A stretch of 64,000 bases of DNA. Origin: Neoakkermansia glycaniphila. GTDB taxonomy: Bacteria > Verrucomicrobiota > Verrucomicrobiia > Verrucomicrobiales > Akkermansiaceae. This document shows, in pieces, positions 8,617 through 15,057 of the stretch. How positions within the stretch are numbered: the first letter of the stretch is position 1; each line of letters starts with the position of its first letter. The notes beneath the pieces were generated by a model. It was not told the origin of the DNA. It made no database searches and was given only the letters and a program-made list of their open reading frames with translations. The translations under genes and the position numbers were made by a program. The stretch is taken from NCBI RefSeq assembly GCF_001683795.1, contig NZ_LIGX01000021.1, positions 1-64,000 of the forward strand, given 5' to 3'.

Positions 8617-9342
8617 ATGTCCCCCAGCCTCACCGCCACCGACCTCCTGCCACGCGAAAAACTCGCCGCCTCCGGGCGTGCCGCCCTGTCGGATGAAGAA
8701 CTCATCGCCCTCTTCCTCCGCACGGGCATCCCGGGATGCAACGTCATGGAACTCTCCCGCGACCTCATCCGCAAGGCAGGCTCCCTCGCCAACCTCGGAC
8801 GCATGGAAGCCGACGACCTCCAAAGCCTGTGCAAAGGCATCGGCATCGCCAAAGCGGCCACCCTCACCGCCGCCTTCGAACTGGGGCGCAGAGCCATACA
8901 GGAGGAAAAAGCGCAAGTCTCCATCAACACGGCACAGGACGTCTACGACTACCTCGCTCCGGAAATGCTCTGGCATGTTCAGGAACACATCGTCGTCCTC
9001 CTGCTGGACATCCGGAAAAAACTCATTCGCAAAGTCGACCTCACCGTCGGCTCCCTCACAGCCTCCCTCATCCACCCGAGAGACATCTTCCGAGCAGCCA
9101 TCAAACACAACGCCCACTGCTTCATCCTCGCGCACAACCACCCCAGCGGCGACCCTTCCCCCAGCGAGGCCGACCGCCTCCTGACGGACTCCGTCGAAAA
9201 AGCAGGAAAAATCATGCACATCCGCATGATCGACCACGTCGTCATCGGCACGGCATCCGCGACGCGCGATCAACCGTACTACAGCTTCCGGCCTCCGTCA
9301 TTCACCGCTGGAGAACTTGCCGATGCCGTGTATACGGTATGA
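8617..9342 (+). CDS. radC: RadC family JAMM/MPN domain protein
   Basis: This 241-residue protein has an N-terminal helix-hairpin-helix region (about 20-90) and a C-terminal JAMM domain. The zinc-site pattern HxHPSGDxxxSxxD is intact (His173, His175, Asp186). Despite its name the role of RadC is unsettled; DNA repair, replication-fork and mobile-element functions have been proposed. The start ATG follows the Nnr stop by 10 bases, so they are likely one transcript. Its last 41 bases overlap the end of a convergent gene. Confidence 0.93.
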   Translation: MSPSLTATDLLPREKLAASGRAALSDEELIALFLRTGIPGCNVMELSRDLIRKAGSLANLGRMEADDLQSLCKGIGIAKAATLTAAFELGRRAIQEEKAQVSINTAQDVYDYLAPEMLWHVQEHIVVLLLDIRKKLIRKVDLTVGSLTASLIHPRDIFRAAIKHNAHCFILAHNHPSGDPSPSEADRLLTDSVEKAGKIMHIRMIDHVVIGTASATRDQPYYSFRPPSFTAGELADAVYTV

Positions 9343-10354
9343 ACCCTGCAGCAGAAACAGGATCGCCCGTGCCTGCATAAAAAAGAAAATTCTCGCACCT
9401 CTGCCTCGTCAGCCGCTCGCGCAGTATTGCCCGTAAAGTGGGAGAACCCGTCCCGACATAACGAGGCAAAGGAGTCAACGATGCGATCATGAAATCACGA
9501 TACGCCAGCCACGCCTCCTGAGCCGTCTTCAATGCATCTTCGGGGAAACCCTCAAGCTCCGGATGAGGATTGTTGTACAAACCTATAGGCAGCGCATCCA
9601 GAAAAAGTAAAAGGCGCTCGTCCCAATACTCGGCCACATTCTCGGCCAGAGCATTCATCAACGACATCGAACCGGCTTCATCTCTCAATCGCGCCAGATA
9701 TCTGGCATAATCGTCCCGGGGCATTTCCATCACAGGCACATCGCCGCCGCTCCATTTGTCCGTTTCTTCTCCTTCACCGAAAACAAAGGACTCCTTCAGG
9801 GAAAACGCCGCATGGGCATGAAGCGCGACAAGATGCTGCATCACCACGGCTGCCCTGCAACCTGCAGCATACGCGGCGGCATCGAAACCCTCCGGCACCG
9901 GAAGACGACGCACCAGCGCATCCTCCGCCTCCGCATACCGCCTCCACGACTTCCTCACTTGGGACAGGCCGGCACGCAAGGCCTCTTCATCCTCGGCATC
10001 AATATCTCCACCCTCTTTCCATTCCTGAATAAACCGTTCCATCGCCACATCCAGATCAGCCTCATACTCGGACAGCATCCGGTTCCAGTACGCCTCGCGG
10101 GCATCCGCCGCCGCACGTTGCGCCTTTCGGTCGTGACCGCCAGCAGACTTCCTCCACGCCGATTCCACGGACTCGGCAGAATTTTCCGAAACCTCCGCTT
10201 CCGGCAGCACGACCGCACACTCGCAGACCGTCGTATCGGAAGGAAAAACAGGCGGCATCAGCCACACCGGGCAAAAAAAGAAAAAGGGTAGGAACATCCG
10301 CCACTTCTTGCCATAAAAAAGAAGCACCGTCAACCCCCGAAGCCGGCGAATCAC
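9302..10354 (-). CDS. Envelope protein of unknown function, translationally coupled to an ECF sigma factor
   Basis: This 350-residue protein has an N-terminal hydrophobic segment (LPFFFFCPVWLMPPVF, about residues 21-36) that is either a signal peptide or an anchor, followed by an acidic helical domain. Two short stretches look alike: LSQVRKSWRRYAEAEDAL and LKTAQEAWLAYRDFMIA, each with the AQ..W..Y pattern known from LprI/DUF1311 domains; the resemblance is weak. It starts at a GTG overlapping the ECF sigma stop (GTGA), so it is probably made together with the sigma factor. An anti-sigma role is possible by position, but no zinc-finger anti-sigma motif is present. Its 3' end overlaps radC. Confidence 0.7.
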   Translation of the reverse strand: MIRRLRGLTVLLFYGKKWRMFLPFFFFCPVWLMPPVFPSDTTVCECAVVLPEAEVSENSAESVESAWRKSAGGHDRKAQRAAADAREAYWNRMLSEYEADLDVAMERFIQEWKEGGDIDAEDEEALRAGLSQVRKSWRRYAEAEDALVRRLPVPEGFDAAAYAAGCRAAVVMQHLVALHAHAAFSLKESFVFGEGEETDKWSGGDVPVMEMPRDDYARYLARLRDEAGSMSLMNALAENVAEYWDERLLLFLDALPIGLYNNPHPELEGFPEDALKTAQEAWLAYRDFMIASLTPLPRYVGTGSPTLRAILRERLTRQRCENFLFYAGTGDPVSAAGFIPYTRHRQVLQR

Positions 10355-10941
10355 AAATACTTTGCCAGCGACTCCCGCAGCGACTGGCGCGCGCGGAAAA
10401 GCAGGCTCTTCGTTGCAGAAACGGACATCCCGATCACTGCCGCAATCTCCTCATAGCTCATCTCCTGAAAACGGCGGAGTTGCACCGCCAGCCTCGCCTT
10501 CTCCGGCAGCTCGGCAATGGCGCGTTCGACGGCATCCTCCAACTCCCTGGCCTCCATATCCTCGGAAGGGGAGGGCGACGGATCGGTATGCAGAAGCTGC
10601 CCGTACTCCTCCTCCATCGCATCGGAAGAACAGGTCGGCTTGCGCCCCATGCGGCGCGTCTCGTTGAACACGAGATTGCGAAGAATCGTATAAAGCCAAG
10701 TCGTAAACTTTGCCTTCGGCTCATACGAAGAAGCCGCCTTCCACACGCGAATGAACGTCCGCTGGGCGATATCCTCGGCATCCGCACTATCCGAGAGCAT
10801 GCGGCGGGCCGTCGCATACACGCTATCCTGATGCCGCTCGATAATCTCGCGCATCGCCCCGGCATCTCCGGCGCTGACGCGCAGCATCAGCTCCGCATCA
10901 TGCCTGCTTTCAGAATCCAGCTCTTCCTCGTATGCCGCCAT
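10351..10941 (-). CDS. ECF sigma factor (RNA polymerase sigma-70 family)
   Basis: This 196-residue ECF sigma factor has region 2 at about residues 30-95 (DAEDIAQRTFIRVWK, then FTTWLYTILRNLVFNETRR) and region 4 at about 135-190 (LPEKARLAVQLRRFQEMSYEEIAAVIGMSVSATKSL, split here across the helix-turn-helix). The linker is Ser/Pro-rich. ECF factors redirect RNA polymerase in response to envelope or stress signals. The next gene overlaps it by 4 bases and encodes an envelope protein, the usual place for a regulator. A TTGCAA / TGTTAA pair lies upstream, ending 9 bases before the ATG. Confidence 0.93.
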   Translation of the reverse strand: MAAYEEELDSESRHDAELMLRVSAGDAGAMREIIERHQDSVYATARRMLSDSADAEDIAQRTFIRVWKAASSYEPKAKFTTWLYTILRNLVFNETRRMGRKPTCSSDAMEEEYGQLLHTDPSPSPSEDMEARELEDAVERAIAELPEKARLAVQLRRFQEMSYEEIAAVIGMSVSATKSLLFRARQSLRESLAKYL

Positions 10942-11058
10942 GTGACACTATTAACACCGGGAACCCGCTCGCGTTGCAAGAAAAAAAGCCGAAAACATCC
11001 GGCGGGGACGCATTTCACGCTTGCCTGAATTCGCGTGAAGGTTCACAATATCTGCGTT

Positions 11059-12333
11059 ATGCTCGATATTCGTGTAATCCGGGAAAACCCCGAACTGGTG
11101 AAGGAACGCGTGCGCCAGCGTGGCGGCGACGCGTGGCAATTGGTGGACCGCGTTCTGGAATGCGACGAAACGCGCCGCCAGATCGAAACGGAAAAGCAGC
11201 AACTCCAGTCCGAGCGCAACACATCTTCCAAGCAGATCGGCATGCTCAAAAAACAGGGGCAGGACACCGCCGAACTCGAAACTCGCGTGCGCGCCATCGG
11301 CGACCGCATCAAGGAGCTCGACATTACCGCCGAACGCGCTGCCGCCGAGCAGAACGACATGCTCATGAGCATCCCCAACATGCCTCATGCCGCATGCCCC
11401 GTAGGACTGGATGAAACGGCCAACCCCGAAGTCAAAATCTGGGGCGAAAAACCCGCTATCGACAACCCGAAAGACCACGTCCAGATCGCCGCGGAACTCG
11501 GCCTCGTCTCCTTTGAAGACGGCACCCGCATCACAGGATCCGGCTTCGTCGTCTACCGCGGCTGCGGCGCCCGCCTCGAACGCGCCCTCATCAACTTCCT
11601 GCTCGACACCCAGACGCAGGAAAACGGCTATCAGGAAGTGGGCGTACCCTTCGTCGTCAAACGCGAATGCATGGAAGGCACCGGCCAGCTCCCCAAATTT
11701 GAGGACGACATGTACGGCACCGAAGAACAGCAAATGTTCCTCATCCCCACCGCCGAAGTCCCCGTCACCAACCTGTACCGCGACACTATCCTCAGCGAAG
11801 ACAGCCTCCCCGTCAAAATGACCGCCCACACCCCCTGCTTCCGTCGCGAAGCCGGGTCCGCCGGGCGAGACAACCGGGGCATGATCCGCATCCACCAGTT
11901 CGACAAGGTGGAACTCGTCCAGATCCTGAAACCCGAAGACTCCTTCGCCCAGCTTGAGCAGCTCCTCGGCCACGCCGAATCCATCCTGCAGAAACTCGGT
12001 CTGCACTACCGCGTCATCGAACTCTGCACGGGCGACCTCGGATTCTCCTCCGCCAAAACCTACGACATCGAAGTCTGGGCGCCCGGCCAGGGCAAATACC
12101 TCGAAGTCTCCTCCTGCTCGTGCTTCAGCGACTACCAGGCACGCCGCATGCGCCTCCGCTACAAGGATGCCAACGGCAAAAACCAATTCTGCCACACCCT
12201 CAACGGCTCCGGCACAGCGCTCCCCCGCCTGTACGTCGCCCTGCTCGAAACGTACCAGCAGCCCGACGGCTCCGTACGCATCCCCGAGGCTCTCGTACCC
12301 TACTTCGGTGCGGAAAGCATCCGGCCCGCCTGA
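11059..12333 (+). CDS. serS: Seryl-tRNA synthetase
   Basis: SerS charges tRNA-Ser. The 424-residue length is normal. An N-terminal coiled-coil arm (about 30-100) binds the tRNA long variable arm. Class II motif 2 appears as FRREAGSAGRDNRGMIR and motif 3 near the C-terminus as NGSGTALPRLYVALLE. The start MLDIRVIRENPE is the family N-terminus; an earlier in-frame codon 24 bases upstream is unlikely. It heads a run of co-directional envelope genes (ExbB/ExbD/TonB-like), separated by 27 bases. Confidence 0.97.
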   Translation: MLDIRVIRENPELVKERVRQRGGDAWQLVDRVLECDETRRQIETEKQQLQSERNTSSKQIGMLKKQGQDTAELETRVRAIGDRIKELDITAERAAAEQNDMLMSIPNMPHAACPVGLDETANPEVKIWGEKPAIDNPKDHVQIAAELGLVSFEDGTRITGSGFVVYRGCGARLERALINFLLDTQTQENGYQEVGVPFVVKRECMEGTGQLPKFEDDMYGTEEQQMFLIPTAEVPVTNLYRDTILSEDSLPVKMTAHTPCFRREAGSAGRDNRGMIRIHQFDKVELVQILKPEDSFAQLEQLLGHAESILQKLGLHYRVIELCTGDLGFSSAKTYDIEVWAPGQGKYLEVSSCSCFSDYQARRMRLRYKDANGKNQFCHTLNGSGTALPRLYVALLETYQQPDGSVRIPEALVPYFGAESIRPA

Positions 12334-12360
12334 TCCACCCAGACAACTGCGACGACCCGC

Positions 12361-13002
12361 ATGAGCGAATTCATCACACGCATGGGCCCCCTTTTCTGGG
12401 TGATGAGCATCTTTGCCATCTACGGCATGGCCATCATCGGCGAAAGGCTCTTCTACTTCCACCGGGTAAACATCAACTCCGGCGACTTCCTGCGCGGACT
12501 CTCCTCCCTGCTTCGCAAAGGCAGGTACGACGAAGCCCGCCATGAAGCCAGCCTCCTGCCCGGCCCCACGGCCCGAGTCGTCGAGGCCGTGCTCTCCCGT
12601 CCGAAGCTGAGCCGGAGCGACCTGCGCGACATCGCCGTCGAAGCCACCCAGCTCGAAGTCTTCCGCGTCGAGAAAAACATCCGCGGCCTGCTCGTCGTCG
12701 CCACCGTCACCCCGCTGCTCGGCATGCTCGGCACCATCCTCGGCCTCGTCCGCTTCTACGGACAGCCGGGCATTCTGGAAGGCAAACTGCCGACCATTGA
12801 AATGTCGTCGGCCATCTATCAGGCCCTGCTCTCGTCCGCTTACGGCGTCGCGCTCGCCATCCCCGCCTACCTTCTTTACATGTACCTGGCGGCCCGCTCG
12901 CGCAAACTCATCCACAAAATCGAACGCGCCGCCCTCGAAACCGTCCACATCATCTGCGACGCCCGCGAACAGGCTGCCGAAGCCTCTTCCGCAAAAAGCT
13001 GA
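12361..13002 (+). CDS. MotA/TolQ/ExbB family proton channel protein
   Basis: This 213-residue inner-membrane protein has a first helix at about residues 8-28, a long cytoplasmic part, and two further helices at about 105-125 and 155-180. The conserved stretch VTPLLGMLGTILGLV is the signature of TolQ/ExbB pore subunits. The complex uses proton flow to energise outer-membrane processes. An ExbD-like and a TonB-like gene follow within 15 bases, so the operon encodes a complete energising unit. Whether it serves TonB-type uptake or Tol-type envelope constriction cannot be told. Confidence 0.9.
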   Translation: MSEFITRMGPLFWVMSIFAIYGMAIIGERLFYFHRVNINSGDFLRGLSSLLRKGRYDEARHEASLLPGPTARVVEAVLSRPKLSRSDLRDIAVEATQLEVFRVEKNIRGLLVVATVTPLLGMLGTILGLVRFYGQPGILEGKLPTIEMSSAIYQALLSSAYGVALAIPAYLLYMYLAARSRKLIHKIERAALETVHIICDAREQAAEASSAKS

Positions 13003-13006
13003 CCCC

Positions 13007-13447
13007 ATGCCGACCCTCCCCCAAGTCCGCTCCACTCTGCCCGACATCACCTTCATGGTGCTCGGCTGCGTCGTACTCAATGTGGTCATCCTCGTCGTCA
13101 CCGTCACCCTGATGAGCTCCGGCATCATCCCGCGCTACGGCGTCACCATCCAGCCCGCCTCCTCCCAGTTCATGATGGAAGTGCAGAACCAGACCTACAC
13201 CCTCACCATCGTACCGGGCGACGAACCGCGGTACTTCCTCGACAACAGGCAGATAGAATCAGGCTTCGACGGCATCGGCCCCGCCCTCGACAAAATCATC
13301 CGCAACACCAAAAAAGACGACCTGAACCGCGTCACCATCGTCGTCTTCGCGGATAAAAGCATCCCGAGCGGCGTCGAGCAAAAAGTCATCGACCTCATCC
13401 TCCTCAAGGATCTGAACTGCACCAAGGCCGCCGAACCCGCCCTCTAA
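13007..13447 (+). CDS. ExbD/TolR-like protein (divergent)
   Basis: This 146-residue protein has a short N-terminus, one membrane helix (about residues 14-38) and a periplasmic domain. PDIT at the start of the helix supplies an Asp in the position expected of the channel Asp of ExbD. The helix otherwise departs from the usual ExbD sequence. The C-terminal part (VTIVVFADKSIPSGVEQKVIDLI) resembles the ExbD/TolR periplasmic fold. It follows the ExbB-like gene by 4 bases. The family call rests on topology, the Asp, the C-terminal pattern and context. Confidence 0.75.
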   Translation: MPTLPQVRSTLPDITFMVLGCVVLNVVILVVTVTLMSSGIIPRYGVTIQPASSQFMMEVQNQTYTLTIVPGDEPRYFLDNRQIESGFDGIGPALDKIIRNTKKDDLNRVTIVVFADKSIPSGVEQKVIDLILLKDLNCTKAAEPAL

Positions 13448-13458
13448 GCACCCCTGCC

Positions 13459-14205
13459 ATGACGCCGGAGGAAAAACACCGCTACACCCATTTTCAGGAA
13501 CAGCTCACCTTCTTCGTCAAGAGGGCGCAGATCAAAACCCTGTTCCCGGTCTTCCTCGTCATATCCGGCATCCTCTACATCCTCGTCCTGCTCGGTTCGG
13601 ACATCGAATTCGCCAAAGACCTGCCTCCCGCACGCCGAGGCATCGTGTACAACCTCGGGCCCGACCAGGCCGTCCGGCTCAACGCCCTGCGCAACAGAAC
13701 TCCGCTCGACACCTACATTCCGCCGTGGGCCGACCCCGCCCACGACACCCTCGAAATCGCCCCGCTCAAACCCAAACGCGGCATCGAACCCACGCCTCTG
13801 CCTCCCTGCACCTCCGACGACCTCGCCGGAAGCGTCGGCCGCCACCGTGCCCTCTGGTACCTCACCCTTCCTCCGGCGGAAATGCCGCCCGAATACGCCC
13901 CCGAAACACTCGCGGCCGCCCTCGCCGTCCCGGAACTCGTCTCCGCTCCGGAAGCATGGGGAACCCCCATCACCCGCCCCGCCCCACAGCAAGGCGACGA
14001 CATCGGATGGATCGGATGCAGCGCCTCCTTTGAAATCGTCCTGAGCACCCTCGGCACCCCCGAACAAATCGTCCTGCTCGACAGCTCGGGCAGCCCCCAG
14101 GCCGACACCGCCGCAGAAAACATCATCCGCCGCATGCGATGGTCACCTTCGGCGCAACCGAGAAACGGCATCCTGACACTCGGATGGAAGGAGGCGCAGC
14201 CATGA
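13459..14205 (+). CDS. TonB-like protein with C-terminal TonB domain
   Basis: This 248-residue protein has a cytoplasmic N-terminus, one membrane helix at about residues 27-47, a Pro-rich middle (about 85-170) and a C-terminal domain. The C-terminal pattern FEIVLSTLGTPEQIVLLDSSG, broken by a short turn, then AAENIIRRMRWSPS is typical of TonB_C folds (SSG followed by a helix and W/F-S-P). This makes it the likely third partner of the ExbB/ExbD pair. The Pro-rich region lacks the long Pro-Lys / Pro-Glu runs of E. coli TonB. Its stop overlaps the next start (ATGA). Confidence 0.72.
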   Translation: MTPEEKHRYTHFQEQLTFFVKRAQIKTLFPVFLVISGILYILVLLGSDIEFAKDLPPARRGIVYNLGPDQAVRLNALRNRTPLDTYIPPWADPAHDTLEIAPLKPKRGIEPTPLPPCTSDDLAGSVGRHRALWYLTLPPAEMPPEYAPETLAAALAVPELVSAPEAWGTPITRPAPQQGDDIGWIGCSASFEIVLSTLGTPEQIVLLDSSGSPQADTAAENIIRRMRWSPSAQPRNGILTLGWKEAQP

Positions 14206-14420
14206 AATTCATCCAGGGCACTCCGGAAACATGGCTGCTCACAATCGTCCTCGCAGGCATTGCCGCCACCATCCTCACCTTCGCCTTCCATGCCATCAGC
14301 AGCAAAATACGCCGCATGAAGCTGAAACGTAGCCGTTGCACCTGCCGCCTCTGCGGCTACCGCTTCCTCGTCTCAGATGCGGAACGCACCTGCCCGCATT
14401 GTTCCGCCCGCAACGCTTGA
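14202..14420 (+). CDS. Small membrane protein with a C-terminal zinc ribbon
   Basis: This 72-residue protein has one membrane helix at about residues 10-30, a basic patch, and two CxxC knuckles (CRLCGYRF and CPHCSARN) that form a treble-clef or rubredoxin-like zinc site on the cytoplasmic side. The start ATG overlaps the previous stop by 4 bases, favouring this start over an earlier in-frame codon. No known family. Its place at the end of the ExbB/ExbD/TonB-like set suggests an accessory or regulatory subunit; that is inference. Confidence 0.72.
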   Translation: MKFIQGTPETWLLTIVLAGIAATILTFAFHAISSKIRRMKLKRSRCTCRLCGYRFLVSDAERTCPHCSARNA

Positions 14421-14430
14421 ACCCTACTCC

Positions 14431-14952
14431 ATGTTCATCGCCCACATCCCTGCCGGGTACCTTGTGGCATCATGGCTGCACAAACGGGGAGTCGTCGCCG
14501 GAGGCCTCTTTGCAGCCTGCATCATCGGCTCCGTCTTTCCGGACATCGACCTGCTCTACTTCTACCTGATCGACGGCAAAAGCCACCATCACCACTCCTA
14601 CTGGATCCACTACCCGGTACTCTGGCTCTCCCTCTCGCTCCTCTCCGCCGCATGGTACATCCTCTCCGGAAGACGCACCGCAGCCCTGCTTGCATTGGCC
14701 TTCTGCGCGAATGCCTTCCTGCACATCATGCTCGACGGCATCGTAGGAGACATCTGGCTCTTCGCTCCGTGGATCGACCGCCACTATGCGCTGGCGACCG
14801 TCTCTCCCGGATTCTCGCCGTGGTGGCTCAACTTCATCCTCCACTGGTCCTTCCTCTTCGAACTGCTCATCACCGGCCTCGCCGCATCTATCTGGACACG
14901 GCGCAACAAACTCCGCCGAACCATTGTTCCGCAAAGTAAAGACCGCCCGTAA
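14431..14952 (+). CDS. YdjM-like membrane-bound metal-dependent hydrolase family protein
   Basis: This 173-residue multi-helix membrane protein starts MFIAHIPAGYLVASW. It has the family pattern of an early His, DIDLLYFYL, the cluster HHHHSYWIHYP and HIMLDGIVGD, matching the YdjM/LexA-regulated hydrolase (DUF457-type) fold. The His and Asp residues probably bind a metal at the membrane face; the substrate is unknown. It starts 10 bases after the zinc-ribbon gene and ends the serS-led run. Confidence 0.8.
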   Translation: MFIAHIPAGYLVASWLHKRGVVAGGLFAACIIGSVFPDIDLLYFYLIDGKSHHHHSYWIHYPVLWLSLSLLSAAWYILSGRRTAALLALAFCANAFLHIMLDGIVGDIWLFAPWIDRHYALATVSPGFSPWWLNFILHWSFLFELLITGLAASIWTRRNKLRRTIVPQSKDRP

Positions 14953-14995
14953 AACATTCTGCCGACTCAAAGTCCGTCACCCTCCGATTCCTTGC

Positions 14996-15023
14996 TTGAA
15001 AGCCGCCTCTTTCCTGATAGAAT
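14996..15023 (+). promoter_or_regulatory. Promoter of the class A PBP gene, with a short leader hairpin
   Basis: TTGAAA (14996-15001), a 16-base spacer and TAGAAT (15018-15023) lie 34 bases before the ATG at 15058. The leader contains a small hairpin, GACGG-tagcat-CCGTC (15032-15047), and no Shine-Dalgarno sequence. Confidence 0.5.
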
Positions 15024-15057
15024 AGGCTTGCGACGGTAGCATCCGTCCCCCAAAGCC

